Below, piece by piece: positions 1 to 12,591 of a stretch of DNA of 64,000 nucleotides (the first letter of the stretch is position 1; every line of letters starts with the position of its first letter). Position numbers and translations under genes: made by a program. Where the stretch lies: positions 133,932,090-133,996,089 of the forward strand of contig CATIUR010000002.1 of the NCBI GenBank assembly GCA_949592205.1, written 5' to 3'. This DNA comes from Helichrysum umbraculigerum (lineage: Eukaryota; Streptophyta; Magnoliopsida; Asterales; Asteraceae). The notes under the pieces were generated by a model that worked only from the letters and a program-made list of their open reading frames with translations, had not been told where the DNA came from and made no database searches.

Positions 1-2246
1 ATTATCTAATCAATGTTTACTAATTCTTGCTAGTAGCAATCAACAAGACCATTTACTGGTATACTTTGTAGTTAAGTAAACCGCCTACAACCGACTCATA
101 CACAATGAATCATATAGACCTCTTAAAACAAGTTTTAATATTGCATATAGTCACAGGAATGATCTCTGGGCTCCATAAAACAAAAGCCCAATACAAAACG
201 TAAGCTAAAAGTTCAAAATAAGGTTCGAAAAACAATAAAACGCGATTTTCGGGCCCCAAACCACCCCGAACTGCCCAAAACTGACAGGGCTCATGGCAAT
301 GCAATGAGCATTGACCGTTGGGCCGTTTTTGAGTGGACATGTAAATTTCGTCTGAATCGGACACCGAAATTTTCTATCGGAAATTTCTACGTCAAACGTT
401 ACGTCGAACGTCGAAAAACGTAAAAAAATTATTTTAATCCTGTAAATACCCACAAACCGCCGGCTTCTGACCCCCAGCCGCTGGGCGAATTAAGTATTAC
501 ACAAACAGAACTATTTTTCCGTATTTGGGCTATAGCAGCCGCCGGATTAGGTTACCAGCCGCCGGTTTACACCCTCCAGCCGCCGGGTTTACACCCCCAG
601 CCGCCGGGTCCCTTGTCTGCACAGCAGCCTGCACAACTTAGTGCAAAAATGCGAAATTCAAACACGCATATCTCACAAACCGTAAAGAATTAAGGTCTGA
701 AATTTTGCAGGCACCTTTATATAATCAAAATGCAACTTTTCATTTTTCCATTTTTTCAATTTACACGTTTTACGAGAAAACGGACATATAACCAATTTTA
801 GGTCATTTTGAACCATTTTGGTGGACACGTCAAAATCCAATCCACATGGTTTCTGACTTTAACCTTTTAACAACATGCTTATACATATAATTATGACGTG
901 TGGGCACGTTCATCACTTTCATATACTCGTTATATCATGTTTTAACTAGTCGACCCGTTTAGGGGTCCAATTGGGCATCTTCAACCAAACAACCACATTG
1001 ACTACCCAAAACACTTTCAACGCACTTTGTTACTATACTTATGAATTAAAGTCACTTTAACGCTCATCATTTACGAACCACAACTCTTTTCAACCATTTA
1101 ACCACTAAGTAACCCATTTGGGCACTTTTCTAACCCATTTGAGTTTCAACCCATATAACCACTATTTCATCACCCATTCCACATTACGTTGACTATTCTA
1201 AGTCCAACAAACTATTTTTCACCATTAGTGGCATACTATAACTCTAAAGCACCAATTCACATTAAAATTACTATATTTAGACCGATCACAACAAGTTTTC
1301 CAATTTCATGATCACTTTGACTTTTCACCGCTTGTCAATACATATAAGTTTGGTTAACCACTTCGACTTCATTATTTTACCACTTTTAGTATATAGATCA
1401 TAATTCAATTACAATCATGATCATTATTAAACACATAAAAATCTTACCATATTCATCACTTTATGGTATATATTACCAAATTGGACCTTTCCACATTCGA
1501 CTTTGACTTTTCCAAGTCAACGACACACATTCCAATTAATGGACACCTTCTAATTTGAACATCGATACAACTCCATATTACTTCAATCGAGATATTCCAA
1601 CATCTCATTTCACTACATGGAGTCATTTCAACTTTGTTTATCAAAATTTACTACTACACTTAATCATATTACTTCCAATTTATTATCTTACAATAGTAAG
1701 TAATCCCACATAACAATTCATACAACTGATTTCATATTTCAATTTCATATTGTAGACACAATTAATTCCACATAATACAACTATTACAACTTATTCAATA
1801 ATGTGTCTACTCAATGCAACAATATATTACACCTTTCTATGATGTTAAACATCTCATTTAGTATCTCCTCATCAGATTTACAAGCAACTATTATCAAGGA
1901 TTCATCACTGAGAAATCATAGCAGTTTGATCCAATTTACTCTACTAATAATCATATCATGGCAAATCAAACAATTCAAGCTTATTAAATACACCAAGCTT
2001 ATTAGAAAATACCTGATATATCTAGGCCCACAAGTATTGAGGAATCGTTGAGAATACCCTTCGGTTTCTCACATTCCTCCGTCTCTGCAACAAAACAACA
2101 CTTTTGCAACATGTTATAGGTTAGTACATTTTCAACAACTAATTTCTCATGCAACTATTAATCCCGCACTCCCAGGAATGTTTGACTTGACACTACCATA
2201 GATTTGGGATTGAACACATTGCAATGTCCAATTCGCCAAAACCTAT
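1..2246 (-). mobile_element. Old Tekay-like element, internal and LTR-like remnant
   Basis: This stretch lies downstream, on the minus strand, of the primer-binding site at 2247-2258, so it should be the internal part of an old Ty3/gypsy element running off the left edge. I see no gag or pol reading frame; all open frames are short and unrecognised. The first 800 bases, read on the minus strand, resemble the middle of the Tekay LTRs elsewhere in the window, including a cluster of GC-rich repeats at 440-610. It may therefore be part of a second LTR or of another nested element. Boundaries are uncertain. Confidence 0.45.
440..612. repeat. CAGCCGCCGG repeat cluster
   Basis: At least five copies of CAGCCGCCGG or close variants occur with irregular spacing of 15-40 bases, several followed by GTTTACACCC. 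The core CCGCCGG resembles the CCGGCGG core of the palindromes in the Tekay LTRs at 4021 and 13900, which suggests this too was LTR sequence. Confidence 0.6.
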
Positions 2247-2258
2247 GCTCTGATACCA
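2247..2258 (-). other. Retrotransposon primer-binding site (tRNA-iMet)
   Basis: On the minus strand this reads TGGTATCAGAGC, the complement of the 3' end of plant initiator tRNA-Met. It lies three bases after an LTR end reading GGGGTGTTATA, so it marks the LTR/internal junction of an old minus-strand element. Confidence 0.8.
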
Positions 2259-2261
2259 ACT

Positions 2262-2710
2262 TATAACACCCCTCATTTATACTCAATTTAATATAGTAAA
2301 TCGGAAGCGTAAGTCCAAATAACTAGTAATAGTTTACACCATTTTATCAACATATAAAATTCAACCTTTTAAAAACATAACTTCTCTACATAGGTGTTAT
2401 ATAAAAACATGTTAAAACATTATTTTATACAATTCCACTATCAGAGTAATGCCTCAAGGTCAAACATTCCTTCCAGTCTAACTTCTTGCCCACCCAATAT
2501 AATAGCCAAAACCTGCAAGAAGGGGTAATGTGGGGGATTAGCATAACGCTAAGTGAGCAGATAACTAATCAACAGTCTAACTTAGCTCAACAACTTTGTG
2601 TACAACACTTAACATTAAACAATCAAGTACACAATACAAATCGTCAGAAATACAACAGTTCAACAACATCACAACTTCTTAATGAGGATCGATGGCTCTG
2701 GGGATTACCA
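2262..2710 (-). mobile_element. Old Tekay-like LTR, 3' part (split by insertion)
   Basis: This is the end of a minus-strand LTR, finishing GGGGTGTTATA before the primer-binding site; the expected final CA has changed to TA. It carries an acceptor-like CAG at 2515-2513 that matches the intron-like segment of other Tekay LTRs. The rest of the same LTR resumes at 16558, beyond the nested element. Together the two parts give an LTR of about 2.2 kb. Confidence 0.75.
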
Positions 2711-4020
2711 TGTGACAATCCTCCAATTAGGGTATGTACTTAACCTAATTTCATGCATTACCTAGAGTAATTCCCTGATTAGTGAATTCAAAACAATTTA
2801 TGTGTTAAGTTTTTGATAAACTTACTATGTGATACGTGATATATTTGAGTGTAGTTATATGTGTATATATATAATTACGTACGAAATAAATATATCTAAC
2901 TCTAGGAGTTGAAAGTAATAGCGTTAGTGATACAAAATAATTAATAATTCGAAAATTATTAATTATAACTATTAAATAAATTATATTATTAAGATAATAT
3001 AATAAATTATACGTTTTATAATAAACGTATTAATCGCGAATAATTAAGTTCCGAAATGAACTTCGAAAATACTTTTGGATAATTTTTAGTATGAAATTAT
3101 TGTATAAAAGTATTATAACGAAAAGAAAACGAAAGATTTAGACGATTTTTGTTACACGTAATACAAACAGAAACAATTTTAAAACGCGCTTAGAGGTTCA
3201 AAATAATAAAAGTATTATTTCATAAGTTACTGTTTTAATGTATAGAACATTACCTCAGAATATGATTTCCAAATTTAACTGAAATCTGGCACGCGTTCTA
3301 ACTATACAGTACTTTTACTGTAAATAATTATATTATACTTTAGACAAAGTATTTCGATTATATGATTATCAATTACTGAGTTCGAGATATCGAGAAACAA
3401 AACGCTTAATTTTATTATAAATAAAATACCACAAATTATACCCGTACACGAAATTAACGGGCTAAAAACTACCAATATAGTACATTGCAAAATATCTGGC
3501 GACAGATTGAAATACCCTCCATACTCCCGTTTGAAAATTTCATCTCCAATAATACAACCCACCTACATTTTTGATCTGTAAAATCTCACACACAACACAC
3601 TTCACCTCATTTCCTTCTTCTGGTTTGTGTGTACGTACTGGAACAAGAAGCAGAAGCAAAGGCAGTAGCAGGAAGCAGAAAGAGCAACACCATAATCATC
3701 TTCATCATCTCAACACAAACATTAAAAACTTCACAAAATGGTTTCTTGATCATCATCATCATCATCATCGTTCATAATCATCATCTACAACATCAGAATC
3801 ATCATCATCTTCATCCAAGTCATTGTGAGGAACACTTTCCCATTTCCATTTCATTTTTATAATTTTCTTAAAGTATGATAATTGTTGATGATTTGTTGTT
3901 AAAATTGTTAAAAACATGTTATTATGAGTTTATATAACATATAATGGTGTTTGATCATATTAAAAACGAGTATAAATCAAAACCAATATGTAAAAATAAG
4001 AACAGAGGACGAACAGACCT

Positions 4021-4435
4021 GTCATGGCCATGATCCGGCCATGATCCGGTGGATCATGCCCATGATCCGGCCATGATCCGGCCATGATCCGGCGGATCAC
4101 ATATATAAAATGTGTGTATTAAGCTTATTTTCAACATTCTGACCAAGGGAAAACCATAACGATCCGGCGGATCAAGGGGTGATCCGGCGGATCCTAACCA
4201 AACAAGACCGATGAACTAGCAGTGGGAACGGGTACAAATGACTAAGATCCGGCGGATCATGTCCTGATCCGGCGGATCCACCAAATTATAACCAGATCCG
4301 GCGGATCCCCTTTAGATCCGGCGGATCCTCAAGCCGAAAACCAAATGATCCAGTGGATCCTTATTAGATCCGGTGGATCCACTTATATTACACCCGATCC
4401 GGCGGATCCTTACTTGATTCGGCGGATCCCCGATA
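4021..4435 (+). repeat. GATCCGGCGGATC palindrome cluster (5' LTR)
   Basis: About twelve copies of the 13-base odd palindrome GATCCGGCGGATC, a few with one change such as GATCCGGTGGATC, plus several half copies (CATGATCCGGC) near 4028-4090. Spacing is irregular, from 15 to 60 bases, so this is a dispersed cluster and not a head-to-tail satellite. The 3' LTR carries the same cluster with indels. Confidence 0.9.
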
Positions 4436-5163
4436 AATATTTGGTCACTAACTTGTATTTTCATAAAATGTGCAAACTAATAAACATTTTACAAAATGTA
4501 AGGATTGTACGAATGATGAAATAAATTACTGCGACAAGGGACTTAGTAATTAGACGGACATATTATTGAGACATTTTATATTTCGGACATTTTGGACACG
4601 ACAAAACTTTGGAACAATTACAAAATATATATATACAAACTAACGGACAATGTATATATAATGAGACGTATAAAATGGAACGATTTAAATTATCTAGTAC
4701 AAACTATACATGATAAACAAAAACGAGATATATTTTACAACAAACAAAGTTACGTTTTTGAAAATATAAACGATGACTAAGTTTTATTCGCGACAATTAA
4801 CAAACGACATATGTAAACAATATAACAAAGTTATTTTGATAACTATTATAATTATGTTTTGAAAACATAATCGACAACAACGACAACTACATTTATATCT
4901 ATATATATATATATGGATATTAACAATGACAACAACTAATATATATACTAGAATATATATATTCAACTAATATGTATATAAATATACATACTTGAATTCA
5001 ATGACTAATTGAAACGCAAACCTCACCAGCAACTGAAATATTATAAACTCTACAACTTAACAAATAATCCACATACTTATACAAGTATTATTATTTGCGT
5101 CTAGGTAATTGAGCGACGCTTTTGGATTGTTTGCTAGCTATTTGTGCTGAAGACTTGCAAACA

Positions 5164-6307
5164 GTGAGTTCACAGCCCCTATCTTTTATTGTTTTAAATG
5201 TTTTTTTAAAACCAGGGGTGGAAAACATAGAACAATGTGATATAACATGCTATATGCTTTATGTATTGCGTTGCATGCTATTATGTGAAACTGATTTAAT
5301 ATGATTTCTTTCATGCTATCAAACTTGAACTATTTCTATAAAATGTTTTCATGTTGAATTAACTTGAATTAATTATATGAAACGTTTTCACAACATTTTG
5401 GGAATAAGACAGCAGATCTTGGTACGATCCTAGGTTTACGCGAGGTAGTTGTAGTGCACATAAGTCCCAGTGCTTACAACCTATAACCATTAGCTAGGTG
5501 ACTCTAGCCACTGAGTATACAGATAGTACTATCGATTTGACAGCCCTCCCAGGATATTACTCGTTGGTCATTCCAACCACATCGACGATAGTCGTAACGA
5601 GGAGTGTATACTTAAGATGTTACTGAGGCAACAACAAAACAACTAGTCGTGGTTTGGTTATAGTACTAGTGTCGTTACTTTAACTCTAAAGGTTTAGCTC
5701 ACCTTGGAGGGATTATAGTCTATATTTCCCACACAACTAAACAACTAAACAACTTGATTTGGGAAGGGTATTCCCTGTGATGACTAATAGGACAGGTGTT
5801 CCTTTGAGATACTATTTTTAGGAAACGTTTACCTTAAATGGGTTAAACTTGGTTTCCCACAAAAACAACTATTTATAGGAAATGTTTACTTAAATGTTAA
5901 ACTTGTGTTTCCTGCAATAACTATTCTGGAATGTTTACCTTATTGTTAAACTTGAGTTCCTGTTAACTATCTGTTGGAAAATGTTTGCTTGATTGCTGAA
6001 CCTGATTTTCCTTAACTATTGAAATGGATATGTTTACTTATTTGATAAACCTGTATATCCTGCTACTATTTATTAGGAAATGTTTATGATTAAACTTGTG
6101 TTTCCTACACAGTTATTATTGTAGTAAGAATGACATTCTTACTAATTATAGGAAATGTTTTCTTTAATTAGAACACTTGTGTTTCCTACTTTACATATAA
6201 ATATTATGTTTGCGTACATGAATGATTTATACAAAACTAAAACATGTGAATTCACTCAACATTCAATGTTGACAGTTTACTATGTTTTTCAGGGAATTAG
6301 GACTCAG
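5164..6307 (+). other. Intron-like segment in 5' LTR
   Basis: A donor-like GTGAGT followed by TCACAGCCCC stands at 5164, and acceptor-like CAG sites end at 6292 and 6307; the second is followed by GTAC as in other LTRs here. Other Tekay LTRs in the window have matching signals in the same order. Whether it is spliced is inference. Confidence 0.45.
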
Positions 6308-6696
6308 GTACTCCTGCATGCATAAAGGACGTAGGCAACCTGACTATTTATGATGCCACATTTGGGACACATGGATTTCCTTTGTATTATCAATTCCATT
6401 TGTTATACTTATGAAATCCCTCTTTTATAAATATGTATTTTCAAATACTTAAGTTGTCTTTGACAACCCTACTTATGTACGACTGTATAAGTCGTATCTT
6501 TTGTAATAACTTTAAACTTATGGCATCTTAAATATATTATGTTCTGTATGATCATATGCTCTAACATCGTGAATGCACTATCGAATCTGTCCGCCCCCGA
6601 TGCTTAACTATTATTAAAATACTTCCGCTAATTAACTAAAAGCTTCCGCTAAACACTAAATAAACATGATTATCGATTTGGGGGTGTGACAGAACT

Positions 6697-6710
6697 TGGT
6701 ATCAGAGCCA
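6697..6710 (+). other. Primer-binding site (tRNA-iMet)
   Basis: TGGTATCAGAGCCA, complementary to the 3' end of plant initiator tRNA-Met, lies five bases (GAACT) after the 5' LTR. It would prime minus-strand DNA synthesis. Confidence 0.95.
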
Positions 6711-6843
6711 TTGGTTATAGAGAACTAGAAGTCTTTAAGTGACTGAAAACCTTAGAGAGCTAGACTATAGCCTTGGCTAACACATTTCAGCATTCATACT
6801 ATTGCATATGTCTGACACGTCACACACGATTCTTTGACTAGGT

Positions 6844-7650
6844 ATGTCGAGACACGCACCTATTTACCTCACTGATACTGATACTGAGGAGGAGCCCATG
6901 GAGGGGCCATACGACGGGATACCTACAGCAGTGTCTGAGGAGGTTTACCCACCTACATTCCCTAGAGATACTTCAGATGGTTCGATAGCCACTCCACCAT
7001 TGCCATCCACTGATCCTGCTACCCATATGTTAGGATCTATGTCTATGTCTAGACGCCATCTTATTGGAGAGCCAGATTTTCGGTCTACACCTAGGAGGAC
7101 ACCGCTGTCGTGTGTCAGGGATTTTCCCATAGGACCCTCATCATCTCGCGGCAAGGAACCGATGACTGAGGAGCGAGAGATCCGCTGTGATCAGCAGACA
7201 CCGAGAGCTAGAGTTCCGCATCTGGACTGGATGCCACGTATTCTACGCCACTGGAGGATCATTGAGAGGATTCCTTCCACCTATGAGACTGGGGAGTCAT
7301 CTCACACACCGACATCTCTACATTTGACCGAGGAGCCTCTGGAGCTTACGGTCCCTACTGTAGTCGCCGTTATTCGTACCTTGCTGGGATTTCATTTTGG
7401 TACGCAGTCTGCCCTCCGAGTTATGCGCAGTGACGCCTCTCGTCTTGATGATGATGTGCTGGCGATATATGGACGCCTTGCGACTTCTGAGTTGCACATC
7501 GAGGTAGACAAGGAGTCTGCCGATGCTACTAGAGCACGTCTGATCCGACTAGAGCGTCGTTTGGAGACTATAGGTGCTGCAATTGGTTTATGTGTGTTGA
7601 TGGTTGCTGTTAGGATGCTTGTGGGATGGAGTCTACCGTATTTCTTTTAG
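6844..7650 (+). CDS. Extra ORF upstream of gag, unknown function
   Basis: A 268-residue open frame lies between the primer-binding site and gag, on the sense strand. I do not recognise a domain. The first 150 residues are rich in Pro, Ser, Thr and acidic residues (an acidic TDTDTEEEP stretch near the start). A middle section contains HLDWMPRILRHW and ETGESS. Residues about 205-240 are charged and could form a coiled coil (RLIRLERRLETIG). The last 25 residues are strongly hydrophobic (IGLCVLMVAVRMLV) and look like a membrane segment. It is uninterrupted, although gag-pol in the same element is broken three times. It may be a lineage-specific retroelement protein; chance openness is less likely at this length and AT content. 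Confidence 0.6.
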   Translation: MSRHAPIYLTDTDTEEEPMEGPYDGIPTAVSEEVYPPTFPRDTSDGSIATPPLPSTDPATHMLGSMSMSRRHLIGEPDFRSTPRRTPLSCVRDFPIGPSSSRGKEPMTEEREIRCDQQTPRARVPHLDWMPRILRHWRIIERIPSTYETGESSHTPTSLHLTEEPLELTVPTVVAVIRTLLGFHFGTQSALRVMRSDASRLDDDVLAIYGRLATSELHIEVDKESADATRARLIRLERRLETIGAAIGLCVLMVAVRMLVGWSLPYFF

Positions 7651-7990
7651 ACCGTATGTATGATGTATTAGGACTATAGTTATGATGTATTTGGGTTGAC
7701 TTTTGACTAGATGGATGTATAGGTTAAATCCGTCACATTTTGTAGATCATGTTTGATCCGATGGGTATATTTTGTAGTAAATCCCATCTTTGTACAAAAC
7801 TTATGTAACAACAATTAACCCATGATCATGATATATATAACTTATGTTTGATTTACATCGCTGTGTCCATTATGAATGATATCAATTGGTGATTGATTTC
7901 ATACTATATTTATATTTATCACTTACTTTATGAGTGATGACTTGATTAGATATCTTACGAGTGTTTCTTGTGTGTGATTAGGACTGAATC

Positions 7991-9387
7991 ATGCCGCCTA
8001 AACGTAGAATTACCAGGAACAGCCAACGAAACCCCACACCACCTCCTGCTGTTGAGGAGACTACTGAACAAATGGTAAACGAAGGATTTCTGAAGCCCTT
8101 GCTCAGTATGATACTGACCGAAACCGTAGCGGTAGTAGAGAAACCGAACCAAACGCCTCAGGTAGTAATCCTGAGAGCACTCATAAGGGATGTTCATATA
8201 AAACATTCCTAGCTTGTAAACCGAGTCATTTCCGTGGTACTGAAGGTGCCATTGGAATCATCCATTGGATAGAGAAAATGGAGTCTGTGCTAGAGATTAG
8301 CAAGTGTGCTCGTGAAGATATGGTAATGTATGCTACATGCACATTTAGTGATAAGGCTTTGACTTGGTGGAACGCCCAAAAGCAAGCAATGGGACGTCCA
8401 GCCGCTCATTCAATGTCTTGGGAAACTCTGAAAACTATGGTCATGGAAGAGTTTTGTCCCCGCAGTGAGCTGCAGAAGATTGAGTCTGAGCTTTGGAACA
8501 TTGCTATGGTTGGTGCTGATATCACAGGATATACCACCAGATTTCAAGAACTGGCACGCCTTGTACCGCACATGGTCACTCCTGAGTACAAGCGCACTGA
8601 AAGGTATATCTGGGGTCTAGTGCCACAAATTCGAAGTTTGGTAACATCAGCTAATCCTGTTACTTTTAAGATTGTTGTGGAACTAGCACAGCGTTTGACT
8701 GATGAAGCAGTAAGGATGGGGAATCTTACTAAGAAAGCTGCCACTGAAAAGGGTGAATCCAGCAATGCTGATGCTGGGAAAGGAAAACGCAAGTGGAATG
8801 ACCGTCAGGGTCACAAGAATAAGAAGCAGGCTAGTACCACGAAAGCCTACGTTGCCACTACTGCTGAACAAAAGACTTACATGGGGAGTAAGCCCAAGTG
8901 TGGCAAGTGTGAACGTCACCATGATGGTGACTGTACTTTCTGTGGGAATTGCAAACGCTGGGGGCATCTGGCCCAATACTGTAGAGCGAACCCTACCACC
9001 CAAGCAAATAGGGATCGACCAGCAAATGGATGTTTCGAATGTGGCGAGCAAGGTCATTTCCGAAACAAGTGCCCTAGACTGAACCGTGGCAACCAGAACA
9101 ATCAGAACCGCCCTGCAAATCCGAACAACAACAATAATCGTGGAAACGTCAACAACCAGCCAGCTAGGGGTCGTGCATTTGTCGTTGGAGCGCAAGAGGC
9201 ACGCCAGGACCCTAACACTGTCACTGGTACGTTTCTAGTTAACGATCATTATGCATCCGTATTATTTGATTCTGGCGCCGATTTGAGTTTTGTGTCTAAA
9301 GACTTTAGACCACTATTAGACGTTAGATCTTGTAAGCTAGACAACAAGTACACATTAGAACTAGCCGATGGTAGGTTGGTTGAATAA
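7991..9387 (+). pseudogene. gag: Tekay gag and protease, frameshifted
   Basis: This encodes the capsid/nucleocapsid part and the start of the aspartic protease. The frame opens at 7991 (MPPKRR) and the reading shifts by one base near 8078-8090, after which the conserved capsid region continues in another frame (TWWNAQ near 8365). Two zinc knuckles follow near 8940 and 9030, the second of the form CX2CX4HX4C (CFECGEQGHFRNKC). The protease active-site motif DSGAD is near 9270. An in-frame TAA at 9385-9387 then stops translation inside the protease. A normal Tekay element would read through into pol in this same frame. Confidence 0.9.
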
Positions 9388-12300
9388 GGAGAAATAGTAC
9401 CAGGATGTACTGTAGCATTGGAGGGTCATCTTTTCAAAATAGACTTACTACCGGTTGAGTTGGGAAGTTTTGACATCGTAGTCGGTATGGACTGGTTGTC
9501 GAAAAACCATGCAGAGATTGTTTGCTTTGATAAAATGATACGTATACCATTGTCAACTGGAGAAACTTTGGTGATACAAGGAGATAAGAGAACGAGCACC
9601 TTCAAAACTATTAATTGCTTGAAAGCTAGTAAATATCTCCGAAAGGGATATCCGACATTTTTGGCGCAGGTTGTAGAAAAGAAATCTATAGAGAGACGCT
9701 TAGACGATATACATGTGGTACGAGACTATCCGGGAGTGTTTCCTGATGATCTTCCAGGATTACCACCTCCGCGACAAGTCGAGTTTCGCATCGATCTGGT
9801 GCCTGGAGCTGCACCAATCGCTCGCTCACCTTATCGTCTAGCTCCATCAGAGATGCAAGAACTGTCTACACAGTTGCAAGAGCTCTTAGACTTAGGATTC
9901 ATCCGACCGAGCTTTTCACCTTGGGGAGCTCCGGTTTTGTTTGTCAAGAAGAAGGATGGATCTATGCGCATGTGTATTGACTACAGAGAATTGAATAAAG
10001 TAACTATTAAGAACCGATATCCATTACCACGCATTGACGATCTATTTGATCAGCTACAAGGATCAAGTTACTACTCGAAGATCGATCTGTGTTCTGGTTA
10101 CCATCAACTGAGGGTTCGAGAAGAGGATGTGCCGAAGACAGCCTTTAGGACTCGTTATGGTCATTATGAGTTCCTAGTCATGCCGTTTGGATTGACTAAC
10201 GCGCCGGCAGTATTCATGGATCTCATGAACCGAGTGTACAAACCTTACTTAGATAAGTTTGTCATAGTGTTCAGTGATGATATTTTGATTTACTCAAAGA
10301 CGAAAGAGGATCACGAACAGCATTTGAGACTTATCCTCCAACTACTTGAGAACGAGAAGCTGTATGCTAAGTTCTCCAAATGCGAATTTTGGATTCAGAG
10401 GTTCAATTCCTAGGTCACGTGATCAATGATAAAGGAATTCATGTGGACCCATCCAAAATAGAGGCGATTAAGAACTGGAAAGCATCGGAAACTCCCACAG
10501 AAATTCGACAATTTCTTGGTTTGGCTGGCTATTATCGACGATTTATAGAGAACTTTTCCAAGATAGCCCAGTCACTCACCACCTTAACTCAGAAGGATAA
10601 GAAATTCGAATGGGGAGAGAAACAAGAGAACGCCTTCCAACTGTTGAAACAAAAGTTGAGCACCGCACCGATTCTATCCTTACCTGAGGAAACTGAGAAC
10701 TTCATTGTTTATTGTGACGCTTCACATCAAGGATTAGGTTGTGTTCTCATGCAAAACGACAAAGTTATTGCTTATGCATCTCGTCAATTGAAGATTCACG
10801 AGAAGAACTATACAACTCATGACTTAGAGTTGGGAGCAGTTGTTTTTGCATTGAAAATTTGGAGACACTACTTATATGGCACAAAGTGTACAATTTTCAC
10901 TGACCACAAGAGTCTACAACACATATTCGACCAGAAAGAGCTCAACATGAGACAGAGACGTTGGGTCGAATTGCTGAATGATTACGACTGTGTGATTAAA
11001 TACCATTCGGGAAAGGCTAATGTAGTAGCAGATGCCTTAAGTCGTAAAGAGAACGTTAAGCCTCGCAGAGTTCGAGCCTTAGTGTTAACAATCCACTCAA
11101 ATCTCATTACTCAAATACGCGACGCGCAACAATTAGCTTTCACTGCTGAACGCATGAAAGATGAATCCCTGAAGGGGATGGAGAAACAGCTTGAAACAAA
11201 AGAGAATGGAGTTTTATATTTCATGAATAGAATTTGGGTACCGTGCAACGATGAACTACGTAAGCTGATCTTCGACGAAGCTCACAAGTCCAACTACTCT
11301 ATTCATCCTGGTGCAGATAAGATGTACCAAGACGTGAAAGGTTTCTATTGGTGGCCTAACATGAAGAGAGACATCGCTACTTATGTCAGCAAATGTCTAA
11401 CTTGTTCAAAGGTCAAGGTTGAGTATCAAAAACCTTCAGGACTTTTGCAACAACCAGTGATGCCACAATGGAAATGGAAACACATAACGATGGATTTCAT
11501 CACGAAACTACCAAAGACATCAACTGGAGTTGATTCAATATGGGTGATTGTCGATAGACTGACGAAATCAGCCCACTTCATTGCTTTCAAAGAGACTGGC
11601 AAACTAGAGAAACTGGCAAAGATCTATATCAAAGAAGTCGTTTCTCGGCACGGTGTGCCATTGTCGATTATATCTGATAGAGATAGCATATTCACATCTC
11701 GTTTCTGGAAAACGCTACAACAGGCCCTAGGTACTCGACTCGATATGAGTACGGCCTATCATCCGCAAACAGATGGCCAGAGTGAACGAACGATTCAAAC
11801 GCTCGAAGATTTGCTACGAGCATGTGTGATTGACTTTGGAGGAAATTGGGATACTCATCTTCCATTAGCTGAGTTCTCTTACAATAATAGTTATCACACC
11901 AGTATACATATGGCACCGTTTGAAGCGTTGTATGGACGCAAGTGCAGATCTCCACTCTGTTGGGCAGAGTTGGATGATAGACAACTATCCGGACCCGAAC
12001 TTGTCCAAGAAACTACAGACAAGATATCTCAAGTGCTTAACCGATTGAAAGCGGCGAGAGATAGACAAAAGAGTTACGCAGATAACCGCTGTAAACCTCT
12101 TGAGTTTCAAGTAGGAGATAAAGTTCTACTCAAAGTATCGCCTTGGAAAGGGATAGCACGGTTTGGTAAAAGAGGAAAACTGAACCCGCGATATGTTGGA
12201 CCGTTTGAGATCCTTGCGAGGATTGGTCCTGTTGCTTATAAACTCAAACTACCACAAGAGCTTAGTAGTATTCACGACACTTTTCATGTGTGTAATTTGA

Positions 12301-12557
12301 AGAAGTGTCTTTCTGACGAAACACTTATCCTACCTCCTGACGAAGTCTTCATAAACTCAAAGCTTAACTTTGTGGAGGAACCAATCGAAATAGCGGATAC
12401 GAAAACACAAAGACTGCGAAACAAACGAATTAAACTTGTCAAAGTTCGGTGGAATTCGAAGCATGGCCCAGAGTTTACTTGGGAACGTGAGGATGAGATA
12501 AGAAAGAAGTACCCTCATCTATTTGAACTAGCGACCGACACGAATAATACAAATTAA
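9388..12557 (+). pseudogene. pol: Tekay pol: RT, RNase H, integrase, chromodomain
   Basis: It continues the gag frame after the stop. Reverse transcriptase lies about 9830-10350; its catalytic motif reads FSDD where FIDD or YVDD is usual. A one-base frameshift occurs near 10395-10405, then RNase H (DASHQGLG near 10712, ADALSRK near 11030), integrase zinc-binding residues (HPGADKM, CLTCSK, 11305-11410), the DDE catalytic core (acidic residues near 11492, 11670 and 11805), a GPF/Y-type module near 12200 and a C-terminal chromodomain-like end (VRWNSKHGPEFTWE near 12445). Domain order and chromodomain place it in the Tekay/Del chromovirus lineage. With the stop and frameshifts this copy is dead, although the 3' frame is open for 725 codons. 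Confidence 0.93.
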
Positions 12558-12580
12558 ATCTCGGGACGAGATTTCGCTAA

Positions 12581-12591
12581 CGGGGGGAGAA
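12581..12591 (+). other. Polypurine tract
   Basis: CGGGGGGAGAA lies directly before the 3' LTR start, where plus-strand DNA synthesis is primed. Confidence 0.9.

Larger units (their letters stand above)
2711..6691 (+). repeat. 5' LTR of the Tekay element
   Basis: It starts TGTGACAATCC and ends GGGGGTGTGACA five bases before the primer-binding site. In order it holds an AT-rich first 850 bases, a CT/AC-rich stretch around 3580-3850 with a CAT run, the GATCCGGCGGATC palindrome cluster, an AT-rich stretch, and an intron-like segment from 5164. Short open frames inside it have no recognisable product and repeat in the 3' LTR. Confidence 0.95.

Noticed and set aside
3571..3862. Open frames with His-rich and Ile-rich runs in the Tekay LTR (repeated at 13452-13740)
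   Set aside because: They arise from a CAT repeat in the LTR, differ in repeat number between copies and show no protein features.
4021..4435. Palindrome cluster as a CRISPR array
   Set aside because: Spacers are irregular, the repeat is only 13 bases, the cluster is duplicated in both LTRs and the genome is a plant's.
8544..9195. Long minus-strand frames opposite gag
   Set aside because: They are shadows of the gag frame, with no independent signal.
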